64,000 bases of DNA from assembly GCA_902729315.2 (NCBI GenBank), contig LR746266.1, forward strand, positions 1,894,759 to 1,958,758. The letters run 5' to 3'. Source of the DNA: Spirodela intermedia. Lineage: Eukaryota; Streptophyta; Magnoliopsida; Alismatales; Araceae. The translations under genes were made by a program, and so were the position numbers. The notes beneath the pieces were generated by a model that saw only the letters and a program-made list of their open reading frames with translations, did not search any database and was not told the DNA's origin. This document shows, in pieces, positions 36,115 through 48,710 of the stretch. Every line of letters begins with the position of its first letter. The first letter of the stretch is position 1.

Positions 36115-36281
36115 TCCTTCTTGGCGGTTGCTTGTAGGGCTTATATCCTAGGTAGCCGATGTTCGACAAAAGATCGATCTAACCCCGGCATCTTGTGATA
36201 GTCCCATGCGAAGCAATCTGTGAATTCTTTGAGTCACTCAATCGTTGATATCTTAGGCTCTAGCAATGCAGGGTAAATAAA
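36115..36281 (-). pseudogene. Ty3/gypsy reverse-transcriptase N-terminal fragment
   Basis: On the minus strand the frame reads FIYPALLEPKISTIE, a stop, then LKEFTDCFAWDYHKMPGLDR and SFVEHRLPRI. After a frame shift it reads YKPYKQPPRR. This is the conserved start of plant Ty3/gypsy reverse transcriptase (FAWDY.EMPGL, VEHRLP, K..PRR). The rest of pol is absent on both sides. It is not part of either gag-only element. Confidence 0.85.
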
Positions 36282-36289
36282 GGCTTAAC

Positions 36290-39200
36290 AAAGGCAAACT
36301 AATAGAAACAAGATGTAAATACCTATATCTTGATTTCGGTCAGTCTACTCCAATATAACACATTTAATTTCCATAATGTCTACTTATGGAATTTGTGTTA
36401 CAATCAGAATCATTATCCTTAAAATCTTCTATTTATGGATGTTTACAAAAGCTTTGAGAATATGCTTGAATGGTATATTTTTCTAGGCTTAAACATAGAA
36501 AATTATTTTCAATTGTGTATTGATAATTTGCATGAATATGTATCATTTGATTTCTTTTCTTTGAAAACCGAAGGGTCTAATTATTTTGATACTTGATAAT
36601 CAGTCCCCATGACAAATTATGAAGATGGAAAAGAGTACACCCTAAAAATCTTTAGAAATGACATCGATGACTTTTGAACAAATCATAGCGTTCCTTTTGC
36701 TCACAACAAAAGATTGTTAGGTAACTTCATCACGGTTGTATTTGTGAAAGGAGACAGCAGGCTAAGTGATTAGCTAGTACCCTAAGATAGGGGCCACAAA
36801 ACCTCAACCATCCCATTAGTTTCAGGTGGCTGCTACTAGATCATTGAGTAGAAAGCTTTGAAAGAAGAAAGCCCGAATTTTGTAAAGATATAGAAACTAG
36901 AAATTATCAACTTCATTTAAACCAGTGTATTCAAGTTGTTACCTATGTTCGTTTCTTGGCATTAAGGTTGTGCTAGCGTCAATAGCATTGAAGCCTCCAA
37001 GGAAAAGACTAGCTGCAGTTTTCTTTCCTTTCTGTGAGAATGTAAAGCCATGCATAACTAACAATACAGCCAAAGTGTCTAACTATTTGTATCACCTTAA
37101 TGCTTTTGTCTAGTGCCAACATGGCTCACATGAAGCATTGTAAATTACATTGGTCCTTGGATCTAGAAATGTATTGATGAGATTATATTTTTGTTGATAG
37201 TTTTTGGGTAAATCAATATCAACTGTGTTTTATTATATGATTATTGATAATGTACTTCAAAATAATTGTATCAATGGAAATTATTAGTATCTTTGCTTCC
37301 ATAATTTTTTTTGTATTGAACATCAGTCAAACACTAGTCCCCTTGCCTTGCCACACTGATTGTAGTGTGTTGTTTCTTCCTCAATTTCCTTGGTGTCCAT
37401 AAAACCCCAAGTATAACTAGGAGGAAAGTTAAATTTTGAGTAGCTCATATAAGCTAGTGTTATTACATCAAAAACTTATTCATGATAGTGGCAACAAAGA
37501 AGATACATATCAACAATAAGAACCGACTCTCATGTCATAAAAAACAAGAATATGCATTCGCATGATCCTTATCCCCATGAATTATAAAAAGAAAGTAAAA
37601 AGATAAAAACTGAACTACCAAACAAAAGCTTTAATCCATGAACTGAGAAAGGCATAATTCAAGCCCATGCTACAAAATACATATTTTCAATGCTGCTACG
37701 AACAGAGACCTATTCGTTCTAATATCTTCTAATATCCCATAAGTAAAAAAATAAATTATTCGAAGTTGATCATAGTCTTAATTCATAAGGAGTTTTCATG
37801 AGACAATGAAATGATCTATACAAATGGAGAAGTAGATAAATATCATTAACTGTATAGATAATAAGTGGAACATGATAGCCTTCAAGATCTTATTGTAAAT
37901 TCAAGCACTAGTCAATTGAAATATGAGGTATTATTCAAGATTTATCATTGTATAATCTTATACCTCATGACACCAAAATTTCATGATTTTCATATTATTG
38001 AAACTTTTCTTTCTTTAGAGTCATCCTATAACTTCTGCTGGCAATCTAGCATTTGTGGTTTTTAGTTTCTCATCCCAATGTCTATAAGCGTTGTTTCTAA
38101 AGTGTCAATTTTCACTTTTGAATTGTTCTTTTTTTCTACTTATAAAAATGTGAAAACTTCACTTTCTGACAGGGGTTCGTTGCCATGTGGAATAAGACTT
38201 TTTCATAGTTTAACCCAGAAATTTACACTTTGAATAACCTTCGAATTTCACTAGTTTAACCCAGAAATACATTATGCAAGAGGCACCCCCTAAAAGGAAG
38301 TGGAAGATGAGGGTTGAAGCTAAGGTTAAGATGGAACATCAAGGGGTTGAAATAGAAAGGTGGTGAAAACAATTAGTGTGTTTGAATTAGCGTAGCATGC
38401 TCAGTAGATAATGCCATGAAAAAACACATCAATGGGATTAAGAGGAAGTAAAAAAAAATCTCCTTGAGGATGGACACGAAAGTGTTTGAGGATTTTTTTA
38501 GTGAAAATTCCTTTACATCACGGCCAAAATAATAATGCATTTTGAAATTTTCATTTTCAATGATATTATCAAATTATCACCTCAAGGTAAAAGTACATCA
38601 TTTACACTATGACCATTGATAAAGCTACATGAGTTTCACCAATAAAGAAGATAATCTATCAATCAGGCCAGATTATATATTCAATTGTGAGGTGTATCCA
38701 CAATTTTAGTGATAATTTCACAGTCCCAGACATAAAGTTAAATAAAGTTTACCTAGGAGCCAAATCGAAAAAAAAATAGGGCATAGACTCCCCAAAAGAT
38801 GGCGGATTACAGGATTTCACAAGAGTTCATAAGTTGATCCCATGGTATTGAAGAATTCAAAATCACCCCATGGCTAGAGATCATAACCTGGCTCTCCTTG
38901 GATTGGAAGCATAGTTAAGCAATGGTTGACAGAATTACATCATTTCTCATGCTGACACTACTCTTTCAATTGATGAAAATGAGAGCCTCATGTTCAATTC
39001 TTTTAGGTATGGAGGAATGCCAATTAAGTTATAGTACTTATGTGAGAGTAGATATTTTCTTCAGATTGTATCATAGTAGTAAGGCATATGCCCTCACATA
39101 ATTCTTCCTTAAAAGCATAGAATTTCTGTTTTGACCATAGTGTCATTGGTTTCTTGATTAACTTTTTTATAAAAGTTCTTTAATGTCAATATAGTTGAGA

Positions 39201-40517
39201 ATGTTCCATTATTTCAGCCAACCTGTCTAGAAAGCTGACAATATGGTTTTGGATTTAATATCTATCTTGTTAATGAGCCTAAGACTATCTAATAAATAAT
39301 GTTAATGATGAATTGAAATGATCTTAATATCCAACACTCACGACCATATGAAGAAGCTTAGCTTGTGGTGGCCATGTTAGGAGTAATTCAAAATAAAAAG
39401 TAAATATAGACTATGGAAAATAACTATGGATATTATATGTTAGGCAAATAATAGGAACCTTTGTGACCCCATGACTAGAGACTTTTAGAATATTTAGATC
39501 AAAAAAAACTTTTAGAGTTTTTGGAACCCCAAATGAGGTTTATTGCTGTTAAAAGCATGTAATGCCAAAACAGGTCACTGAAATTTCGTAAATAGTATAT
39601 TAAAATAGAGAATAATTAAGTAAATGAGAAGTTACTTGATACTGTGCTACATCAACTACAAAGTTTCAGTATTTAAGTTTATAATGTAATACATCAATGT
39701 CAATAGATCAATGAGGAGCCACATGGCAAAACACTATACATTACCATTAATATCTCAATACATGAGTTTAACAATACAATACATCAACATGAATAGTTTA
39801 ATAAATGGAAACTAAGCTGTTAAATTTAAGAATTAAACTAAACAAAATACATAGACAACTCAGTCTTTAGGATATAATGTAATTCGGTTACTTGATTTCC
39901 TCCTCACCTTTATGGTTCATATACTATTTCTAGTTTAAAGAATATAAGACTAAAGAATTTTATAATGGTTTGGCTCTATAGATCACCTCAAATTCATGCT
40001 TATTCAAGGGCTCCTAAGGAATAACTTAGATAAATCATAGAAAAAAAAGAAAAAAAGAGAAAAATATGCTAAAAAATCTCCTCACATAATGAAATGATGG
40101 AGTAGATGATTTATAACTAAATAAAATAAAACAATGATTGAAAAAAATATTATAAACGAAAATGATGATTGATCATGTCTTGTGTTTCAACTCAGAAGAT
40201 AGAATCAATCAACTACTTGAAATGAAATATAGAAATTGAAAATTTGCAGAAAAATAAGGGAGAAAATACTAGAAATCACATTACAGCTCTGTTGACACAT
40301 ATGAAGAGTTTGAAAGGAGAAATCAAGCCACGAAATCAATTTAAATTAACTTAAAAGGAGATAGAATCAAGAAAGGAATCACTAAAAAGAATAGAAAATT
40401 GATATCATGAAATTTTTCTCAAAAAGATAAGATTTCCCCTACTTTAGATAAAATTGATATCGTTGTGTCACCGCATATAAGAATGATGTCGTTTTCCTTC
40501 AAGAGAAGGGAGAATGC
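36290..40517. other. AT-rich intergenic DNA, no feature seen
   Basis: Both strands were read. There are only short open frames (60-66 codons at 36925-37113 and 37865-38065) without domains, and no repeat ends, RNA genes or splice-consistent exons were recognised. Confidence 0.5.
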
Positions 40518-40522
40518 ATGGA

Positions 40523-42266
40523 TGACGTGACTTAGTCATTGTATAGTAAATCACACAAATTTAAAATTTATAAAACTAGAAAATACGAATTTTTGGATAT
40601 TTAAAAGTATTTCTAAACAAATATATTAATTATAATTCAATTATATTTCCAAAAATAATGGTAATTTTTCAGATCAATTATAGGGATGAAATATAATATC
40701 TGGTAATTATTCAGAATTTATCTCAAAGAATACTATTTTCTATGAATTTTACACTAAGAAATGAAAATGAAATATATTTAAAATTCATGAAAAAGGGAAA
40801 TAAGGGTGTAGACGTCAAGATGACATCAGCACCTAACGAATAGGAATTGGGCAGAAATAGAGTTCTGCCCAGTGATTTTTACATAAGTGATTACAAATGA
40901 GTTAATTGATCAAGTTAAAATCTATAAAAGTTGGAAGAATCGTAATTGAATGAAGTATAACTTGATAAATTTAAATCACATAAATTATCAGTAAATGAAG
41001 CGAAAATTAAGTTGAAAGTAGGAAAACAAAATTCCAGCGTCGTGGTGGCAATGCGTCGGCAATACACCGGAATCTTGAGCATTCAGAAGGATCGACGTGT
41101 TGTGTCCACAACCTTGAAGGCTCTCCTTGGACAAGGACGACATGAGCAATCTCTAGATCTCTTTGCGAAGTCTAAAGATCAATGAAATGGGTCGTCGAAT
41201 TGTCTCTAGTGGTTGTCATTTGGCAGAGTGGAAAAACAGCGACATTGCGGCTCCTCGATGACTGTCACTTGACGAAGAGGAGCTGGATGGAGGTGGGGCT
41301 CGTGCCAAGGAGCTTCATCCTCAGGTTTGCATAGTAAGAGGAGGCTCTTCATCGGATTTGATATGCTCTCAAGAGGTGGCGGCTTGTCTCTTGGCAGATC
41401 GTTCTCTTCTCGATGACAACTTATTCACCAATTAATCGAAGATGATTTACTCGATGAATTCGCAATCCTTTTATCGTGAATCGTTCATCAATTTTAGTAA
41501 CAATGCTCTGCGAATCGTGTTGATGAGATTTTCACTAATGATCCAACAATTCTAGCAGCTTAATCCTTCACTGGCGATCAAGAAAGTTGCGATAATCAAA
41601 TAAAAATACGAGTTTTAGCTCTAGGAGGATTTGAACCCGCACTAGTTGTCTGTCTACATGAAAGAGATTGAAATAAGTACTCTAATGTCCTTATCAAGTG
41701 ACATCATCATAGTATATCTCTATTATAAATAAGAGGTATTGTAGGTATTAAAATCATTGAAGCTTTTCGGGGGAAGGTGTGATGTGGGTTTAGTCCCACA
41801 TTTATTGTGCGCTGAAGTTTCGGGTGAATATATACTAATATTACATTTGTAAGTAAGTCATTTTCTCTCACATGTACGACCACTCCTTGTCCCACAACTG
41901 GCTGACCACCGGTGACATGGAAGGAGAGTGATACACACATGGCCCTATTGGTCTTAGCCGCTTGAGCCCCTACTCGCGGCTCCTCCCTGACTACGCTTCT
42001 GACCCACTTGCGGGCTCAGCTGGCCGGCGGGTACCCCCCATTTCGCTATATTTTTATTTTTATTTCTTTTTCTTCATTTATCTCAAAAGTAAGATTGTAA
42101 AAATCATATAAATTCGTATAAAATCACATAATTAGCCAAAAAATCACATTAATCAACTGAAAACCACTTTTCACACTTTAACATAAATATAAGTCTATTT
42201 ATCATGAGTTAAGGATAAAACTATATTATTTACTAATTATTAACTTATGATAATGAAGATTTATCA
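40523..42266 (-). repeat. Left LTR of copy 2 (3' LTR in element sense), long variant
   Basis: 1744 bp. Between 41651 and 41770 it carries about 120 bases (GAAAGAGATTGAAATAAG onward) where other copies have about 13 bases. Confidence 0.9.
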
Positions 42267-42279
42267 CACCCCCCAACTT
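42267..42279 (-). other. Polypurine tract next to 3' LTR, copy 2
   Basis: AAGTTGGGGGGTG in element sense, identical to copy 1, directly before TGATAAATC. Confidence 0.8.
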
Positions 42280-43505
42280 AAATCATTATTAGTTCCTTAG
42301 CAATGGAATTATGAAGATAAAAATTTACAAGTCTCAAACATCATATTTCAATGCATAAAAAAAAGTATATAATTAGAAATGATGTACCTTTAGACACTTT
42401 GGATTCTTATATCAAGTATTTAAGAATGATATCAAGCACTTAAATGTTTAAGCACTCCTTGGAATAATAATATAGACTTCACTTCTTCTATTCACATCTT
42501 TATCACTTCTTCACTCATAGATATATTTACAAGATGGTCTAATTATCAATATTCATCTAAGAATAATATTGATTCTACATTTTTCTTTTTTCATGACTTA
42601 ATTTTTAAAGTTTGTACTATATTTCTTCCCCTTTTTTTTATTTTATATAGTGGATAAGTAGCTTTTCCTGTAGACAAATTTTTGACAATAAGAATGATGT
42701 CTCACACCCTCTATGTGTACTCTTCATTTTTAGGGTTTTCACTTTATCCACTTATTTTGCAGCAAGTGTTTTTCTATGCACGATTTTCAACAATGAGAAT
42801 GATGTCTCACACCCTACATGTATACTCTTCGTTTCTAGATTTTTTACATTGCTTTCTCTTTTTTTTTTTTAAAATAAGTGATTTCTCCTCACAAGTCCTA
42901 TAGATTAAGGTGCAAAAATCTCTATTAAACTCAAATGATCAATCAAATTTTCACATAAAGTAAGTACTATTCATCAAGATCATGAAGTGAAAATCTATAA
43001 AATAAAATTCATGTTATTGATCATGTATCCAAAGAGTATTCAAATATTTCATGCTACTAGATCATTCTTTTGACTCAATAATAATCTTCCTAGTATCTTT
43101 TGGTATCAATCAATCTAATTGATTTAATTTTTCATGCATGCAATATGATGTAAGAAAGTTATAAATTAGATAGTTCTAATAGTTCTGTTTTTTATTTTCA
43201 GTTTTGTTTTTAGCAACAATAAATCAAAACTATTCTCTTTATAGCTGTAATTTCGAATTTAAGTAATATATGTCTAGAGGATTTAAATGTGAGAAAAGGG
43301 TGTCTAGAATTTTAAATTTCGGGCTATTTTTTGTCCGCTGTTTTTGACAATCTGTTGTTCCTGATAGAAAACCAGAAAATAGATGTTGTAGGTTTTTGGA
43401 TTTTTTATTTTTTATTTATTTTTTAGTTGCTGTTCTAAGTGAGCATGAAAAAAATGCAAACATATGTTCTTAATCGCCTACAGCATAAATTGAGAATTAA
43501 TACTT

Positions 43506-43518
43506 CACCCCCCAACTT
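43506..43518 (-). other. Second polypurine-like tract, copy 2
   Basis: Same word and position as 27517-27530 of copy 1. Confidence 0.6.
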
Positions 43519-43879
43519 AAAAATGACATTGTCCTCAATGACACAGAATATGCAGAAAATATAATTTTCAAATGAAGGATGCATATATGTAAAGTTAAGT
43601 ATTAAAAATGTTATCATAAATGATAAAGCTCAGAAAGACATCACCTCAACCTTGTTTTTAATTTTCCACTTCAGCTTACACTCCTCCTCCTGCACTTTTT
43701 TGAAAAAAACAAATATAGAAATAAATACTATGAAATTCTAAGAAAAATAGAACTTTAAAAAAAATCAAACATAATGAAATAAAAACTATGGGTTGCCTTT
43801 CATAGAGCACTGAATTTAATGTCTTCAACTAGACATCTCTTAGATCATATAAGATGATCTATGACCATCAAAATATATT

Positions 43880-44840
43880 TATATCCCAAGGTAAGTTTCA
43901 TGATATTCTTTTTCAGATTTAGCATAAATTTATATACTTCATATATATACCTTGACATACTTTCAGCAAAAAAAATTTAGAAATTAACAAAAAATTTCCA
44001 AAAATAATATTTCCATTTTGAAAAGAATCTTTCCTCATTTATATGTTGTTTTGTAAGGCTCTCATTCATTAATAAATACTTTCTATTAATAAACCATAAA
44101 ATGTGATCAAGCCATATAATTTTCAAATTAGCTCTTATCCAATCTAATTTTTTTTCTTCTAAATTGATATTTCTAATTCTTCCACTTACCCATTTCTTCA
44201 TGTCTTATTTTAGCTGCATAATCTTCCTCTGCTCCATTTTATCTTCCATACATATTTGTTCAATTTGCGAGGAGTGAAATATTTCAAACTTAGAAATAAT
44301 TTTAATGGGTTGTGGGTTTTGAAGGATGGAAGGATTGTCTTCTTTAATCTCAGATCTAATGAATTCAGTAAAATTCAAAATTTCTCCTCTAAAATTATCT
44401 TTATATTCATATTCATTATTTTCATTTCTCCCCATTAGTTGAATTAATTCTTTTTCTAGCTTTTCGTTTCTCAACTCATCAAATTCTTCATCTTCCCAAA
44501 AGCTATCTTCTAATTTTGGTATATGATATACATCATCATCCTCACTATCAACATCCATGACTGTAAAATTATGATTAGATTTATTAATTTCGTCTTCTAC
44601 ATCTCCCAATCAACTGATTTTTCCTCACTTGAAATATATTTTCTTTATTTCTGTCCTTACTCCCTTCTACTAAAATTTAGATGATTTTTCCATGATCAGC
44701 TGTTGTTTCTTCATCTAAGGGCTCTTTCTCCTCATCATCCTCACTATATTCATTCATCAATTGTGAGCAATAAATGATTTTATTCAAATTTTCTGTTACT
44801 ATATTTTTAACCTTAATATTCTCATTTACTTCTAATGGCT
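43880..44840 (-). pseudogene. Gag-extension frame of unknown function, copy 2
   Basis: Frames at 44205-44609 and 43977-44201 match copy 1 closely (YHIPKLEDSFWEDEEFDELR, KLEKELIQLMGR, IFHSSQIEQICMED, ERFFSKWKYYFW). The reading passes without a break through the point where copy 1 has its one-base insertion, but has its own stops elsewhere. The different positions of the lesions imply that the ancestral frame was open. No pol motif is present. Confidence 0.65.
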
Positions 44841-44949
44841 CATTGATTTCTTCTAATAATTAGAAATAAGGATTAGGTAAAATATTCTCACTTAATGTAT
44901 TCACTGTCCTAACATTTTCATTTCATGGGTTTTTTCCTAAATTTATCCA

Positions 44950-46338
44950 GCTAGACTCTCCTTGCTGAAATCCTACTATTAGATAGTTTCCTGAATTTTC
45001 TATGGGCTGATTGGGTAGCTGTCCCTCTTCTCTCCTATTCTCAAAAGCCTCTACAATTTGTTTTTAGTGCAACATCATTTGATTCATAGTTTGTTGCATC
45101 ATTTGGTTCATTTGCAACATCATTTCCATAGCATCAGGTTGGATTTGAGAGGGCTGATTTTTTTGAAATCTGTGTTCCTATTTTAGATGAAATTCAAAAT
45201 TTAAATTAAATTTGAGTGATTTTAGATTTTGAATATTATTTGGGTTTCTTCATAAAAAATTATTCCCCCAATTAGAATTATAAGAATTAGAAAAATATAC
45301 CTTATTTTTACTAAAATCGTGAGATACTTACACTTTTTCTTGTCTAAGATGAAATGATTGATCTAAATTATAATATTAAAATTCGAAATGATCATTTTCA
45401 CTATACATAGGACAAGCACTATATGCATTCAATTGAAGGTTATGAGGCTTTCTAACATTCTCAATAAGTAAATCAAGTTTTTCTGATCTTTCATTAATTT
45501 GATTAACCTCATTTCTTAAATTAGAATCATCATCATGATATAATTCATAAATTCCTCTCTTCTTATCCCTATCATATGATTGAAAAGAGACTTGATCTCT
45601 AGAATTTTCACTTAAATTCTCATCAAGACTATAAATCTCATCAGCAGTTTTCTCCATAAAAGCTCATCTACATATAGAATCAACCATGTTTCTATGTTGT
45701 TCTAATAATTTATCATAAAATTTTTTATTGAGCTGCCACTTGAGTATAACATGATGAAGACAGTTTCTAAGTAAATCTTTGAATTTTTTCCATGTCTCAT
45801 GCAAAGTTTCTCCTGATCTTTGAGAAAAACTCCATATATGTTTTCTTATATTTTGAGTTTTTCTTAAGGGATAAATTTTTTGAATAAAGGCCTATCTTAT
45901 GTCTTTCCAATTAGTTAATTTTCTATGTAATGTAGATAGCCAATGGCTAGCTTTGTCCTTAAGTGTATGAAGAAATAATTTCATCTTAATAATTTCCGTT
46001 GTAACTAGAGGGAGATTAACTAAGTCATAGACCACATGAAATTTTTTTAAATGTTGATGAGGTTCCTTGAAAGGCAATCCATAAAAATTAAGGAGTATTT
46101 GAAAATTTTCTGAATTTATTTCAAATTTAATAGTGGGTGCTAATAGGACTCTAATATTGGATACTCTTTGAAATGAATCAGGGATATAATGATTTTTCAT
46201 AGCCATAGGATTATTCTTAGTTTGACCTATACTTCCTTCAGGGTCCATGAAAATTAATTTTTCTTTCGGATTTTTAGTTTTGAATGAAATAATGAAAGGA
46301 TTTTCTAGCCTTGGATGCAAAGATCTTCTACCATGCAT
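44950..46338 (-). pseudogene. gag: Retrotransposon gag, copy 2, broken
   Basis: The frame at 46338-45892 (MHGRRSLHPRLENPFIISFK, NFYGLPFKEPHQHLKKFH, EIIKMKLFLHTLKDKA, HWLSTL) and that at 45657-45376 (ENLSENSRD, CPMYSENDHFEF) match copy 1. They are separated by stops. The zinc-knuckle position is again incomplete (CPMYSENDH). Confidence 0.85.
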
Positions 46339-46530
46339 AAAAAATCAATAAATTTGAGAAAAAAGTTTAGTAATTGTTACCCTCCTTCAGTATGTTCCAG
46401 TCCTTGCCTTCCTTCTCTTCGTTCCTTTTTTTTTAAAAAAATTCTATAAGAAGAAAATAAAACAAGAGTTAATTCATTTTTTGTGTACTCTAAGAGAAAA
46501 ATAGAAAAATACTAAATATTATGTAATACA

Positions 46531-46547
46531 TCCCAACAATGGCACCA
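46531..46547 (-). other. Primer-binding site, degenerate tRNA-Asp type, copy 2
   Basis: TGGTGCCATTGTTGGGA in element sense, compared with TGGCGCCGTTGCCGGGG. All differences are transitions. It keeps GCC where copy 1 has lost it. Confidence 0.75.
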
Positions 46548-46552
46548 AAATT

Positions 46553-47513
46553 CGACGTGACTTAGTCATTGTATAGTAAATCATGTAAATTTAAAATTTA
46601 TAAAACTAGAAAATATGAATTTTTGGATATTTAGAAGTATTTCTGAACAAATATATCAATTATAATTTAATAAAACTTCCAAAAATAGTGGTAATTTTCC
46701 AAGTCGATCACAAGGACGTAATATAATATCAGGTAATTATTTAGAATTTTTCTCATAGAAGAATATTTTCTATAAATTTTACACTAAGAAATAAAAATGA
46801 AATATATTTAAAATTTATAAAAAAGAGAAATAAGGATGCAGATGTCAAGATGACGTCAGCACTTGATGAACGCAAATTGGACAAAAATAGAGTTCCGCCC
46901 AGTGATTCTTATGTAAGCGATTACAAACGATTTAATTCATCAAATTAAAATTTGTAAAAGCCGGAAGAATTGTAATTGAATGAAGTATATCTTGATAAAT
47001 TTAAATCACACAAATTATCACTAAATAAAGCAGAAATTAAGTTGAAAGTAGGAAAACAGAGTTCCGGCGTCACGACGGTGATGCGTTGACGATGCACCAG
47101 AATCCTGAGTGTTTGGGAGGATCAATGTGTCCATGGCCTCGAAGGCTCTATTTAGACAAGGACGACGTGGGCAATCTTTAGATCTACTTGTGAAGTTTAG
47201 AGATCAATGAAATGGGTCATTGAATCGTCTCCGACGGCTGTCACCTGATAGAGCAGAAAGATAATGATTTTATAGTTCCCCGACAACTGTCACCAGATAG
47301 AGAGGAGCTAGATGGAGGTGGAGTGTGTGTTAGGGAGCTTCATCCTCAAGTCCACTTAGTAAGAAGAGGCTTTTCATCACATCTAGTACGCTCTCAAGAG
47401 GTGGCGACTCGTCTCCCGACAGATCGTCCTCTTCTCCATGACGGCTTGTTCATCGATCAATCAAAGATGATTTACTCAATGGATTCACAATCCTTTTATC
47501 GCGAATCGTTCAT
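46553..47513 (-). repeat. Right LTR of copy 2, first part (5' LTR in element sense)
   Basis: It starts CGACGTGACTTAG, a changed form of the usual TGACGTGACTTAG. It is interrupted at 47513 by a solo LTR in opposite orientation and resumes at 48711. Confidence 0.88.
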
Positions 47514-48705
47514 TGATAAGTCTTCATTATCATGAGTTAATAATTAGTAAATAATATAGTTTTAGCCTTAACACATGATAAATAGACTTATATTTGTGTT
47601 AAAGTATGATTTGTTGTTTTCAGTTGATTAACGTGAATTTTTGGGTAATTATGTGATTTTATATGATTTTTACAGTCTTACTTTTGAGATAAATGAAGAA
47701 AAAGAAATAAAAATAAAAATATTGCAAAATGGGCGGACCCGCCGGCTAGCCGGGCCCGTAAGCGGGTCGGAAGTGCAGTCGGGGAGTAGCCGCGAGCAGG
47801 GGCTCGAGCGGTTTAGCTTAGACCGATAGGGGCACGTGTGCGCCACTCCCCTTCCACGTCACCGGTGGCCAGCCGGCTGTGGGGCAAGGAGTGGTCGTAC
47901 ACGCGAGAGAAGGGACTTTGCTTAGAAAACTAACATTACTATATATTCGCCTAAAAAAACGGCGCACAACCGATGTGGGACTAAACCCGCATCACACCTT
48001 CCTCAGAAGGGGCGGACAACCGGCGCGGGTTCGAATCCTCCTAGAGTTAAAATTCATATATTTTTATCTGATTATCGCGACTTTCCTACAGATCGTCGGT
48101 GAAGGATTAAGCAATCAGAATCGCTGGATCATCGGTGAAAATCTCATCAACGCGATTCGCGGAGCATTGCTACTAAAATTGCTGAACGATTTGCGATAAA
48201 AGGATCGCGAATCCATCGAGTAAATCATCTCCAATTGATCGACGAACAAGCCGTCGTCGGGAAGAGGACGATCCGCCGGGAGATGAGTCGCCACCTCCTG
48301 AGAGCATACCAGATACGATGAAGAGCCTCCTCTTGTTGTGCGGACCTGAGGATGAAGCTCCCTGACACGCGCCCACCTCCATCCAGCTCCTCTCCGTCGG
48401 GTGACAGCCGCCGGAGAGCCGCAAAGTCGCCATTTTTCCGCTCCGCCGGGTGATAGCCGCCGGAGACGACTTGGCGACCCATTTCATTAATTTCTAGACT
48501 TCGCGAGAAGATCTAGAGATTACCCATTTCATTATATTACATCCCTATGATCGACCTGGAAAATTACTGCTATTTTTGATAGTTTTATTGAATTATAATT
48601 GATATATTTATTCAGAAATACTTCTAAATATCCAAAAATTCGTATTTTCTAGTTTTATAAATTTTAGATTTACGTGATTTAATATACAACGACTAAGTCA
48701 CGTCA
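47514..48705 (+). mobile_element. Solo LTR nested in copy 2, opposite orientation, TSD TTCAT
   Basis: It starts TGATAAGTC and ends GTCACGTCA (element sense plus), flanked by TTCAT at 47509-47513 and 48706-48710. It is 1192 bp because about 430 bp of U5 is missing at 48522. The junction carries the 13-base word ACCCATTTCATTA, a copy of 48477-48489 just upstream. A family member thus inserted into another member's LTR and then lost its internal part. Confidence 0.93.
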
Positions 48706-48710
48706 TTCAT

